Positions 48,443 through 59,275 of a stretch of DNA of 64,000 nt are shown here, piece after piece (the first letter of the stretch is position 1; every line of letters starts with the position of its first letter). The position numbers were made by a program, and so were the translations under genes. A model generated the notes under the pieces. That model worked only from the letters and a program-made list of their open reading frames with translations. It was not told where the DNA came from and made no database searches. Source of the stretch: Hydractinia symbiolongicarpus (taxonomy: Eukaryota > Cnidaria > Hydrozoa > Anthoathecata > Hydractiniidae); NCBI RefSeq assembly GCF_029227915.1, contig NC_079880.1, forward strand, positions 9,141,501-9,205,500. Reading direction: 5' to 3'.

Positions 48443-48924
48443 ACCGTGTAGTGTCCCACAGCATGTTTAATATGTTCCAACTCTCTGATTTGAATGGGAG
48501 ACTCCTATTTATGGACAAACAGGTTATGTATTTAGTTATGTTCTCCAATTTCAGCAAAAACCTTTGGTGCATACAGTTTTTGTTAATAGAAAAAATGCTG
48601 ATATAAATTTTGTGTTTTTACTAAGCAAGTTTATTGACACTGTGTAATACAGTCAAAGAATTTTTCTTAATTTTCAAAGGAAGTACAAACTTTTCAGGTG
48701 GATCAGATATATATTTTGATCTTTTTAGAACTCACAGCTCACCCAAAAATACATGAACTTTATCGGTGTGTGCAGATCAGCACCCTTATGCCAGTACTTA
48801 TGGTAAGGTATGGTCATTACTATCAAACCCAACACCCTTTTTTAGTGAAAAGGTACCAATGGCAAATTCCACACAGTATATATTCCAGTGGCACTTACTG
48901 GAAATAATTTCAAATGCTGATTAA
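48443..48924 (+). CDS. Possible three-exon gene fragment, unrecognised
   Basis: Three candidate exons, 48443-48522, 48729-48802 and 48846-48924, have AG and GT borders and join in phase to a TAA stop. The reading is RVVSHSMFNMFQLSDLNGRL and LFMDKQ, then NSQLTQKYMNFIGVCRSAPL, then EKVPMANSTQYIFQWHLLE. The first exon needs two bases from an upstream exon that I cannot find. The second intron would be only 43 bp. The fragment begins 24 bases after the copia insertion, so the upstream part could be separated by it. The family is unknown and chance is not excluded. Confidence 0.25.
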
Positions 48925-49664
48925 AATTGACACAACTTTTTACTTTAAAGATTTTTTGTTGTCAAATAAACAAAATTAAAACAGGTTTTTTTCTTTTTTG
49001 AAATAATTTATGCAAATTCTGGAGGTGCAGAAACTAATTCTAAAAAAACCCAAGAATTTTTTTGGAAAGTCATTAGCACTTGCCTTTATTATGTGACTTA
49101 TCAAAACTCTTGTGTATTCTTTCTTGGCAACAGTTTATGTTTACATTTTTTACCCCTGAAATTCACACCTGTTCATAGTCTATTGACAGGTGTGAATGTC
49201 TGAGCTTTAACTCAATTTGAATTTCTCTAAAGCAACACTCAGTTACAACAAGCAAGATTGCAGTCCAAGAATGTTAATTGTCTATTGTGACAATTGGATA
49301 GTTATGTATGTGAAAGAATTATATTTTACTCAAAAAAACATTTCCAACAACAAGCATGATGATGTCGTAAGGATAAAAAATAAAAGCAATCTAATTGATA
49401 AAGTATCCAGCTAAATTTTTCACGTTGTACCAAATTTACTTCACAGAAATCCTAATATACACTGTAGAAAAGTTTTAATGTTTACGTTTTCACAGGACTC
49501 TCGTCTATACGTAGAAAATCTGAAAAATTAACAGGCAATTAAATGCAGAATTAAGATGAGGAAAGTCAAACTATTGTAAAAAACTTTATTGGTATAGCTT
49601 GCAACTTCTTTAAACAAATGTTCTACTGCAGTTTTTTTATAAGTAACTCCAATTTTATTTAAGC

Positions 49665-50090
49665 CAGGAGTTGCTAAGGAAAAATTGGATTCTAAGCCTC
49701 AAAGTTTCCAAGTAGTTGCTAAAAGTTCAAATTATTTCTGAGAACAGTGGAAGACCTTTTTCCTTTTCAATCGTTATTAATATCTCTCCTTAAAAAACAC
49801 CTAGTGTATGGGGAAGTTCCTTGAAAATTCAGACTTATAATTTTACATTGTTGATAGTAAAGATGGGCAGAATAGCGAGAAAGTGCAGGACAATATTACA
49901 GAAGATTCTTTTACCAATTACTGTACAATTTTGTTTAACTGTGTTGTCTTAAGTTTTGTTTGTTGTCTATTTTCTCTGTTTCTCAACAAGCTGCTTACAT
50001 CTTTCCTGTCAGCCTAAAGAGCTGCTAGGAAGTTACTTAATTTTCAGTCCAAGTTTGAGGCTTAGTCCTTAGTGACTCGGAACATGCAAA
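49665..50090. repeat. Possible MITE, inverted repeats rich in TTGCTAAGG
   Basis: The left part has GAGTTGCTAAGGAAAAATTGG and CTAAGCCTCAAAGTT. The right part, about 400 bp away, has the mirror (TTTGAGGCTTAGTCCTTAG). The two arms are similar but imperfect. Related words occur at 55.6 and 57.4 kb. Confidence 0.4.
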
Positions 50091-50207
50091 CTATATATTT
50101 CAATATCAAGATCTAAGGATGCTGTCACTTGAAAAGGGAAGGTCCACAGCTTACTACACACATTATTTTGCCTGTCAATTTGTTTAAGTATATATATTAC
50201 TATATCT

Positions 50208-50385
50208 TTGGGTTAACATCAGCTGTGTTAGGGAAATGGAGATGACACACTGGTGTGGGCCGTTGGACAGGGAGTTGTCTAGCAGAGTGAAGACCCTCTA
50301 TTTGGTCTGGGTAGCTCAAATGAGCGTTAAATACTATATCTAAGCCAGGGCCCATCCAGGAAATTTACAGGGTATTCTTGCGGTC
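50208..50385 (+). mobile_element. tRNA-derived SINE, internal fragment
   Basis: Body blocks only, on the plus strand: GGTTAACATCAGC, GACACACTGGTGTGGGCCGTTG, GTAGCTCAAATGAGCGTTAAATA and CATCCAGGAAATTTACAGGGTA. The tRNA head is missing. A tail-like ATGCACATCTAT with ATCT repeats is found further on at 50686-50740, separated by unrelated sequence. Confidence 0.7.
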
Positions 50386-51475
50386 GGAATGTTCTCCTTT
50401 GTTGCTCTTCGATGGGGTACAAAGTGGACTTTTCACGATCAAACCTTTACAGTAGAAATTTTAATTAATCAGAATTTACAAGCAAAATGGCGTTAAAATG
50501 TCGCAAAATGGCAAAATTAAGCAGTATATAAAACGTATCGAAGATTTGACTAAAAAAAAATAATTACTTGAAAGTTTCATCACAAAAACATTACGATTAT
50601 GGCATTTGTACACCATTTCATAACATGACATTAATTCAACAAGTATTATGACACGAGTCCAACCACAAGAATATCATATAAAATATGCACATCTATTATT
50701 ATCTATCTAACTAGCTGTGTATCTAGCTATCTATCTATACAGAGAGCATCTAGTTCCCACCCTCCTGTGCAGTCTTCCTTCTTGTGCTTTACACGGGGTT
50801 TTTAAAAAAGGAGAGAATAATTGAGCTTGGCTAGCTAGTCTCTGGATAGAGTCAAGCTGGATGAGTTCTTCAAGATTAACTACCAAACTGACTCGCGGCC
50901 ATGTTGTTAAAAGTAATGTCTTAATAGGCAAGGCAAATTTCTTGGAATAGGCATAAGCGAGGCAAATCGCGGGAATTTAAGCCAACCATTCTGTTTTGAA
51001 AACCCGCGTAGCACGATGTTCAGTCCCAGCTTCGAGGAAAGAATACGAAAGAATCCGTATTCTTTCCTCCAAGGTCCCAGCCAGCCTTTTTACCTCCTAG
51101 GTAGCTTTTTCTTTTTTCTAATATATATTATATAATTTAATTTGCTTTTCTGGAGATCGGAAGCTAGGTATATGTAATATTACTACATCGTTTTGTCTGC
51201 CGGTCACACACCACTAAGTGTAAGGAAAATTTATAAATGAGATTTTTCACATCCACCATATAAAGGATCTTATTTTACATTCTCTTAATTTTTTTTACTT
51301 TATTTTACAGCTGTCTAGTGTAGCTTAGCTGGCTACAAACTGATGGCGCGGTCCTTCTATCTGCTCATCGACTTAAGCTGAAGAAAGTTAGTACTACTGC
51401 ATGAAAAAGGTTATTATTTTAAGAAAATTCACAAAGGTTACTACTGTCACATTATTCTTATAGATCTCCATGTAT

Positions 51476-51826
51476 ATAGATAGATAGATGTGCATATTTT
51501 ACATGGCTAGCCTCACAAATATCGAGGGATATACCCTGTCTATTATTTCCAGGAGGGGCTATGGCTTAGATGGAGAGTCCTAGAGTATTTAATGCTCATT
51601 TTGAGCTACGCAGACCCAATTAGTAGGGCCCACGCTCTACTAGACAACTCCCGGCAACATCCAACGGCTCACACAGTGTGCCATCTCCCCAATTTCCCTC
51701 ACATGGCTTGGGTTAACCCGGGGCTATGGTAACATTCACTCGCCCATGTTGAATCGCCGTCAAGAGGAATCGAACCCCGGTCTTTCGCACAGAGTACGAA
51801 AGCTATAACCACTAATCTACGGCGCC
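51476..51826 (-). mobile_element. tRNA-derived SINE, best-preserved copy
   Basis: About 350 bp on the minus strand, with head, body and tail all present. Reading from 51826, the head starts GGCGCCGTAGATTAGTGG (A box) and has a perfect B box GGTTCGATTCC. Then follow the body (GGCTATGGTAACATT is on the plus strand at 51721-51735) and the 3' end AAATATGCACATCTATCTA, ending in GATA repeats at 51476-51489. This copy is the best reference for the family. Confidence 0.9.
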
Positions 51827-52350
51827 ACATAAGAAATAGCTTCTTCGATTTGTATGCCGTAGCCAACATTATACATAGGGGGCAGGTTTTTTTTTAAACA
51901 ACCTTCAAATAATAGCATTTTGTGTGGTACACAAGTATATATGACCCAACTTAGAACACGGGATGGACTATCTTTAGACACAGTGGCCCATCTTTTGACA
52001 AGATGGCCCATCTTTTGATATGCTGCCCTGTCAATTGACGGGCCAGGACCAACGACATAGAGTTAAAAGGAGTTTGCATACATCAAGACCTTGTATTTAA
52101 CGTAAACTAACTTCAATAAAGTAAAAAAACTGAACTGCTGCAACTTTTGCTGGTGTATTGTGGTATATAGCTAGCTAGTAGTAGTAGTATTTATTTGCTG
52201 TTATATAGTTTGTACAGTATATAATATATAAATATATAATTGTATATAAAGTTGTATGTTCATGATAATACAATATAAGCTATAGCAGTCAGGAGACCCA
52301 CCATTAGCAAAAGCTAATCTAAGGAGGCCACCTTTAGGTATAGTTTGAAA
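51827..52350. other. Gap, no gene seen
   Basis: Short frames only. The stretch 52150-52260 is AT-rich with TATA repeats and is probably the 3' end of the LINE that follows on the minus strand. Confidence 0.35.
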
Positions 52351-52351
52351 G

Positions 52352-52993
52352 CTATTTTTGTTTATATGCAATATGCAAAAAAAATATTTCAAGAGGTGTG
52401 TTTTTTTTGGAGAAATGTACACATGTAAATAATTTAAGTCTAGAAATACGAAGTGAGGTAATATCAATAGAATTAAAATGCTTTTGGAGAGAGTTCCAGT
52501 TTTTTATTGCTTGATAGTGAATAGAATCTATACCATATGTTAAAGTCCAAGTAGATGGTATGGAAAGAACTTTGTAGGAGCATCCTCTAGTTACATGAGT
52601 ATTTGGAAGATAAGTCAGATTGAAAGAATTTTGTATATACGTAGGAGATAAGTTGTTAAGAGTTTTATACACTAAGAAAACGTTTATTGTGAAAATTATA
52701 TCAGTAAGTATATTTAGAGTATCAAAGAGTGGTTGAGAGTGGGCATAGTAATCAGAAAAAGTTATGAGGGGAACTGCAGATTTTTGTAGTTTAAAAATAC
52801 GAGAGTTGAGTGGAAGATTTTGACCCCAGACTTGAGTTGCAAATGATAGATGAGAGTGAGAAAGGGCAAAATATACAGTGCGTAGGGTTTTCCAAGATAA
52901 GTAATAACGTAATTTTAAGAGAATACCATTGGCTCTAAGAAGTTTAAGAGCAAAGGTGTTATAATGATAGAACCAGCTTAAATGTTCATTCAA
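52352..52993 (-). mobile_element. 5'-truncated LINE, ORF2 C-terminal region
   Basis: A 213-residue open frame on the minus strand matches the region after the reverse transcriptase of jockey/CR1-type LINEs. Blocks are RANGILLKLRYYLSWKTLRT, VYFALSHSHLSFATQVWGQN, KLQKSAVPLITFSDY, PLFDTLNILTD and YGIDSIHYQAIKNWNSLQKH. The catalytic domain is absent, so it is a truncated copy, but the frame is intact and it may be young. Confidence 0.8.
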
Positions 52994-53130
52994 GTAAACC
53001 CCTTTAATGATAAATGTATAGGGGGATATCTAACTTGAGGTGGGGATGAAATATAAATGGGCAAAAAAGAAGTGGATTGACACTATGGCAGTTGTGCTTA
53101 GAGCTTGCTTTTATGTAGAAAAATATAACA

Positions 53131-56100
53131 ATGGTTTTGCAGAAATTTCACGTTTTAAAAGTGAAAGAAGGACGAGAGACTGTTTTTATCAAAGAGATTG
53201 GTTATGCCAAGGGGCAATTTAAGGAGGTACATACTTCGTTCACATTTTGTTATATTTTCAGTTCATTTAAAAGCGTGACATTGAGTTTTGACCTATTTGT
53301 TATATAGTTTTATGTAATTAGCTGCTAACAAACATTGATGCTTTATAGGATGTGAGACGTTATGCTAATGGCTTACTGAACTCACATGGTGGAGTCATAT
53401 ATTTTGGTGTTAATAGCTGTGGTAAGTAAGTTAGTTCAATAACCTTCCATTGCATAAATTATTTTGGTGCTTTTATGTGCAACTTACTTCAATTTTCAAA
53501 ATATAATTTTATTTATATTCTCCAATAAAGACCCCTCTCTTTTAGATGCCCCTCTCTATATATAACGCCCCTCTCTTTTGAACGCTCCTCTCTATATATA
53601 AACGCCCCTCTCTTTTGAACGCTCCTCTTTTTAAAATTAGAAAAAATATAATTTAAAAAAAAAATAAAGTTGTTATTAATTCTTGCTTTCTTTCTTTTAA
53701 TTAACCTGAATCAGAAACATCTTCTTGATCCTCCAACTTTAAATAAGATTTAATTGACTTTGATGAAGAAAAAGACCTTGTAAATATTTGGGATATATTA
53801 AAATAAAAATATCTAACATATCAAACAATATTTTTTTATAAATAAACTCCCCTCTTATTAACGCCCCTCCCTAATAAACGCTCCCCCATCCCTAAAAATC
53901 TTAAAAAATTTTATAAACACCCAGGGCATTTAATTGAGGCAATTATATAAAGTCTCTTTTGTTAACTAAATCCGTCAGACATAAACACCTCCATTGTAGG
54001 TCAAGTGCTCGGTAGCAGAATTTCACGTAAAGATGAGGATGATTACCGTTTGGCTGTTGATCATGTGTTTGGATCTTTTCAACCATTTGTTACTGCTAGC
54101 CATTACAGGTGGGTCATCAATCATTTTTAATGTGCTTGGAATGTCTATAAAATAAAAAGAAATTTTGGAGAATGAACTTTTTGATTTCTTGACAATAAAA
54201 TGTGTGCACAACCTAGTCAGACATGTGCACAAAACCTAGTCAGGCATATATGTACAAAACAAAACCATGTTCGGTTGTGAATATCGTTTCTTAATTTTAG
54301 GTTATCCTTCTTAGAAGTGAAAGATGGTTCAAGAACGAACACTATCATTGAACTTAAAGTTTCTGTTGGTGAGATTGGTGAAATCTACGAAAACGGATGT
54401 TTAAAGGTGATGGTTAAATGTACACAGAATTTTTGTTTACTTCTTAAATGCAAACCACTCCTTGTAGATTTAATTTTTCAAATCTATAAAATGTGAGACT
54501 TTCTTTCGTGCATTTTTAAGAACACTCATTGTATTGTGCCAGCATAGTCATTTGTTTTTGCTGACTCGCAAACTAGTTTCCAAGTGTTCTATTGTTTTTT
54601 GTTTGTTTGTTTTTACTTTGACAGCACATTGTTTGCGCACAAGTCAAACCCCATTAATTAATCCAGATCCACAGGATTAATGGTGCGGAGAAAGCATGAC
54701 AAGAGTCTCCATTTCCATTAAAAATAGAGAAAAACGAAGGCAGGGACCTGTGGAAAAATGGCGGACTCTTTCGTTTCCATAGCTTATACAACCATGGCGT
54801 AGTGATATGTGAGCAGTACGAAGATCATCTCACTGTTGCCTACTTCGCAGCCTTCGTTAGGGAGCATTTGTCAACGGCATTTAAAATCTCCAGCCTGATA
54901 TCCTTACTAAAATTCAGCAACAACAAGAAAAGCCATGTAGGAGATTGAAGTAATCATGTTCTTGATACCACCACGAAGTGTTGACATCTTGTTCAAAACA
55001 TGTTTTGAACAAGTTTGTAGCTGGAAAAAACCAGATATAAGTTTCTGGATTTCACACATAAACTTTATCCCGTAATCTATGTTGCGATAATGTATGGGAC
55101 GATAATGTAATGGCACGACAATGTATAGGATGCAGGTATAGGAAAATTCGCTTGAAAGAAGATGTGGGTGGGCTGAGGGTCCACAGACATTTTCGGTTGA
55201 GGGACTAAGCATTATACCGACAGAAATTTTATTAAAAAAAATCTCAATTGTGATGTTCTATTTCTGCCTTCAGGTTTATCTGGTCGATGCTGGGAGTTTG
55301 ATTGGACCACTTTTTCCACAAGAGCTGAAAGAGTTGATTTTGTTAAAGTATAAAGAGGTGAAAACTGGCGCTGTTATTCGTCATCAAAGATACCTACAAT
55401 CTTGGACATAAATAAGTGGACAAGTATTAAATTTTGCTCTACACTGAATACCGGAGTCCAAACAGTGATTGGCCCCCAAATTAAACCTTAAGTTGTGGGA
55501 AGGAAGGAAATTGAATGTTCCATACAATCTTTTGTCCAAGATTGTAACTTCCTTGTAGAAATTTTGTGTACACATTTTTTTTTTAAAGTCACTTGGTTGC
55601 TAAGGACTCAGCCCTAAGAATTGCCAAAAAACTAAGCAAATGCTTAGCAACAGCCAGCCCTGAACTTAGCCAAGCAACTTTTTTCCCCAGCAAAATATTT
55701 TATAAAATTAACCAGATGTTGTTTGGCAAAACTCAAAAAGCAGAAATTTCAGTAACTGACACAGTAAAGTTGGCATGCATTTTCTCCTGCATGTGTATTT
55801 TTTTTCTTCACCAACTACCAGTTTGGAGTACAGTAAAGCTATGGTAAGTATAATGAAAAACATAAGATGCTTAATTATCAAAAACTACTTCTATAACCAG
55901 CAAGCAAACAAGAATCAAGAATGGTGGAGTTCAAACAATATCACGTAAACAAAACGTATTGAGATCAACTACAGAGTGTCTCACAAAAAATAAGTCTTCG
56001 ACACAGATTGCGTAAGTAAAAACGCACTGTTTCACGGTGCATATTTACTTACGCAATGTGTGTCAAAGACTTTATTTTTTTTCTGGGACACCCTTTATAT

Positions 56101-57931
56101 GTAAAATATCAAATGTCTTCGTGTCCTTGTTAAATGAATGTAAATCAGAAGTCACCAAATATATCAAAAATATTACGATCAGCTTCGATTCTGCCGTTAT
56201 CTTCGACAATTTCGTTCTCATTGTCCAGGGGATTTTAACTTTCTAAGCCATCATTAACTTCATCCTCTTCAGTGCTCTCGGTATATCTTCAATTGTCTCG
56301 GGATCGAGTTGTTCGGGTGGGTTAATAGAGGGCTCAAGGGGCAATGGAGATGTCACTTCGTATTCAGGTAACCCTTCTGGATTGATCTTTTCATCCTCAC
56401 TACCGTTTGAAGAAGTTGTGGCGGTGGTGGAATATTTCCCATTGGAAAATATCATTTCGGGCATACAACTTGATTAAAAATAAAATAACCAGAAGCTTAA
56501 TCATTGTGAAAATCAGAGGGATGTAAAACGCTTTTCTTTAAAAACTATATATTGGTCTACACATTCCAGTAGACATCATCAGAGTGTATATTTTTACAAA
56601 TTAAAAGTTAAAATGTTACAGTAAGTAAGCGTTTCTATAAATACATATATATTATATAAAACCAGTAATAAAAAATGACGACCTAATTCAACAATTTCAA
56701 TGGCACTGATTGTTCTTGAACATTCAAGGTTGGTTTAACGTGCTTAATATGTAATGCTTCTGCCAACTTTCTTTTCAATTTGTTGTTTCTATAGCCACCA
56801 GACAGTATTTCGAAATCATTCTCACTACCGTTTGAAGAAGTTGTGGCGGTAGTGGAATATTTCCCATGTTTAAAGTTTAAATGAGAAGCCAACCCTTGTG
56901 TGTTCATAAACGTATGATCACATTTCGGACATTTTACATGACCTTCCTCCTCGACAAAGTCAGGCATATGCAATTGGACTTGTTTATCCTGGTGAATAAC
57001 TGTTCTTGTAAATTTGAATCTCCCCAAAGTTGCTTGTTTCTTTTTTTTGCCAGAAGAAATTTCACGTGTATACTATAACTGTCATCAATAAATTTTTACC
57101 ACTGTACTGATCATTAAATTTTTAACACTGTACTCATCACTTACTTTTTATCTATGGAATATACCCAGACAATGTGTTCCAGACGGCTAGTCAAACCAAT
57201 AAAGAAAACGAAGAACAAAAATATCTATAGAAAAAACAGTCACCAGGCAAAATAAGAACACAGACACATGCAACTTTTAAAATGAAAAAGGCCAGACAGT
57301 TTATCAAAAATTCAGGGAGTGATGCAGTGTTTGCGTGATCGCGTGCTTTCTTTGTTTTTCCAGGTCGTTTTTTTCTTAGCAACCTACTAAGCAACTTTAG
57401 TCCTGAATTTTTAAAATTCCATAGCAACCGCAGCCCTAAACCAAAAAGTGGAGCTGCTTATAAAAAAAAATGTGTAGGCGTGCCACCAACAGAGCGGAAA
57501 AGGTGTAAAAGAATCCGCATCTCAACATGATCTACTCTTTATGAGAACCTAGATTGTGAATTCTCTAGCAAAGAAAATCTTTTTCTAGTCTTTAGAGGGC
57601 GCTGAGCAAGCTGCTAGATTCGCCACTCCCAATTTAGCGGTTGCACGTGAAAAAGCCAAAAAGAAGTCTGAGGCTGATAAGGTTACTTTTATTTTTTTTT
57701 GTTTCTTTGATGTGTACAAATTTTATTAGTTTCTTATAACATGAAATTTCCTACTGTCCGTGTCTGTGATTTACATAGCTAAGAATCAACAGAGGTTTGG
57801 AAAAAATCATTGAAGAAGAACACGAATCGAAGAGATCGCCTCTCAAGTCGCAAGTTTCAAGCCAAGCTGTTAAGCCAGTTCCTCTGATAAAGGGACGAAA
57901 TACCATCAAATACACCTGTGATTTTTTTTGA
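53131..57931 (+). CDS. Schlafen/AlbA_2-type protein, seven exons
   Basis: Exons 53131-53226, 53349-53421, 54000-54108, 54301-54406, 55274-55357, 57589-57681 and 57779-57931 have GT-AG borders and phases that fit, giving 237 residues and a TGA stop. The core reads ETVFIKEIGYAKGQFKE, then YANGLLNSHGGVIYFGVNSC, then GQVLGSRISRKDEDDYRLAV. This is the E.FK...N..GG...GV pattern of the Schlafen AlbA_2 domain, which binds nucleic acid or acts on RNA in some relatives. Later exons give LSFLEVKDGSRTNTIIELKV and VYLVDAGSLIGPLFPQELKE. The last two exons are Lys/Glu-rich (AREKAKKKSEADK) and end in a short tail. The ATG at 53131 is one option: an acceptor-like TTTTGCAG lies just after it, so upstream exons are possible. 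There is no helicase part, unlike long Schlafens. Confidence 0.65.
53525..53960. repeat. Repeat with CGCCCCTCTC words in an intron
   Basis: In the second intron of the Schlafen-like gene, a 36-bp word containing ACGCCCCTCTCTTTTGAACG and CTCCTCTCTATATATA repeats two to three times at 53545-53630. Similar CGCCCCTCC words lie at 53858-53890, near a TAAACACCCAGGGC end. It is likely the remains of one transposon copy. Confidence 0.45.
55972..56095. mobile_element. 124-bp palindromic MITE, mariner-like
   Basis: The whole element is a near palindrome. The left arm has AAGTCTTCGACACAGATTGC followed by GTAAGTAAA; the right arm is its imperfect reverse complement around a short centre. Ends read CAGAGTGTCTC on the left and AAGGGTGTCCC on the other strand at the right, flanked by TA on both sides (55970-55971 and 56096-56097). 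A TA duplication is typical of Tc1/mariner. It lies in the fifth intron of the Schlafen-like gene. Confidence 0.75.
56243..56464 (-). pseudogene. Acidic ORF sharing a segment with the zinc-finger ORF
   Basis: A 73-residue minus-strand frame starts MPEMIFSN, then has GKYSTTATTSSNGSE, a segment also found in the upstream zinc-finger frame. It continues as an acidic, Pro/Glu-rich stretch (PSINPPEQLDPETIEDIPRA) and ends KRMKLMMA. About 65 bases are duplicated (56386-56450 and 56813-56877). It could be an alternative 3' end or a duplicated exon. The function is unknown. Confidence 0.4.
56683..57027 (-). CDS. C2H2 zinc-finger ORF, antisense in Schlafen-like intron
   Basis: A 114-residue minus-strand frame contains one C2H2 finger, CPKCDHTFMNTQGLASHLNF followed by KH. 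Before the finger is VQLHMPDFVEEEGHV. After it come GKYSTTATTSSNGSE and a Lys-rich stretch. The finger resembles those in cnidarian transposon-associated and orphan proteins, but I cannot assign a family. It lies entirely within the fifth intron of the Schlafen-like gene, on the other strand, so it is either a nested gene or part of a mobile element. Confidence 0.45.
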   Translation of the reverse strand: MGRFKFTRTVIHQDKQVQLHMPDFVEEEGHVKCPKCDHTFMNTQGLASHLNFKHGKYSTTATTSSNGSENDFEILSGGYRNNKLKRKLAEALHIKHVKPTLNVQEQSVPLKLLN

Positions 57932-58950
57932 AAAGTTAGACATAAAGAAGAGATGGAAAATGTTTTGTCTAAAGGAAGAGTGGAATTTTGTACCAGCAAT
58001 GCCCGTACTTTCCTCCGATGAGAAGCGATTGATATACAGAAAATTTAGTTGCGTTCAATATCCCATTATCCGTACTCGCGAAGAAACTTTGTCTGTTTTT
58101 AAACAAATTTATTTCCAACGTATTAAGAAAATTAAAAACATTGAATTTTTTAAATTTATCTACACGAAAAAAACGAAGTATATATAGTCGAAGTATGGTG
58201 TTGGTTTTCCCCCAAAAATAAGACTGTAGTAATGCTCCGAATTTAACCGTAACCCGGGTGAAAGAAAGTTGAATATGTGAGGGAGTCCTAATAAATGACC
58301 CGTGGGGAATTTTGAAATCGGATCCATAAAACGCGTTAAGAGTCAATATGTTAGTCGGGTGATGGGATGGGAGGTAAGTTTTTAAAGTGACTATTTTGAC
58401 TTTGTATATATTTTTAATTGTATTGGTATATTTATAACCTTTTTTCGCGTAGCACGTAAAAAAAATTTAAAAGAGGAAATAAAAATATATTTTGATTAAT
58501 ACTATTTTTATTTTTGTATTTATACAAGAAATATCCTGCCTGGAAAACACGGCCAAATGTCTTGTAGTGTAAATTTTCAACTCAGTAAGATCGGTATAAC
58601 TTATAAGGAGATCTATTTCTATCCTCTTAAGTATAACTTGCCCTAAAGTTTTTCAGGTGTGGTTTTTAAAAAAATGCTGCATTTATGAAGATCTACTCCA
58701 CCTGTGAAATAATATAGCTTTTCAGTCACTCTGAATTTCGCTTAAACATAGCTAACACGGCATAAATACTAAACAGCCGCTTCTATCAATCTTTTCTCAG
58801 TGTGGCTGTGATTTGTCTATATGCAGGATAGCCACTCAGCCAGGAGAATTTGAAAACCCTTAACAGCCTGGAATTAAAGAAAGTGCCTAAAAATCCTGGA
58901 AAAGAAAACACTCAGAGAAATAACCTTGAAATTTAAGTTAATGTAAAGCT

Positions 58951-59029
58951 CAACCTCGTCCCCAGGGCTTCTAGGCTTTTTATATTTGGACGGACTGAAC
59001 AAGCCTAACAAGCCCTGGGGACGAGGTTG
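58951..59029. mobile_element. 79-bp MITE with 9-base target duplication
   Basis: The element starts CAACCTCGTCCCCAGGGCTT and ends with the reverse complement of CAACCTCGTCCCCAGGGCTT. It is flanked by TGTAAAGCT on both sides (58942-58950 and 59030-59038). The duplication is exact. Confidence 0.8.
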
Positions 59030-59191
59030 TGTAAAGCTTTTTCAGTGTAGTGTGAAATACAGAGTTCTGATAGCGTCATTGTCCTTAGTGACATCTGTCA
59101 TCAAGTACATGGGAAGGTAAAGACCAAGTAACAAACCACACGAATGTGTTTGGTCTCTAGTTATACATCTGATATCAATGAAATTTAATTT

Positions 59192-59275
59192 CAACCTCGT
59201 TCCCAAGGCATCTTGTATCTTTTTCTCGCCGTCCCGGCAATAGAAAAGAGACAACAGGCGCCGGGAACGAGGTTG
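59192..59275. mobile_element. 84-bp MITE, same end type
   Basis: It starts CAACCTCGTTCCCAAGGC and ends CCGGGAACGAGGTTG, an imperfect inverted pair with the ends of the 58951 element. The interior has AAAAGAGACAACAGG, which also occurs near 60275 beside another single end (CCTGGGGGATCGAGGTTG). No clear duplication was found. Confidence 0.6.

Larger units (their letters stand above)
48925..51475. other. Gap with repeat fragments, no supported gene
   Basis: It holds a SINE fragment (50208-50385) and an inverted-repeat pair around 49660-50090. It also holds a 12-bp perfect hairpin at 51041-51072 (GGAAAGAATACG and its complement). Frames at 49217 and 50731 show no motif. Confidence 0.4.

Noticed and set aside
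51036-51075. Hairpin GGAAAGAATACG as a transcription terminator
   Set aside because: Stem-loop terminators are not a feature of animal pol II genes; it is more likely part of a repeat.
51755-51826. A tRNA gene on the minus strand
   Set aside because: It has A and B boxes but is the head of a SINE with a shared body and tail, and the anticodon arm is not standard.
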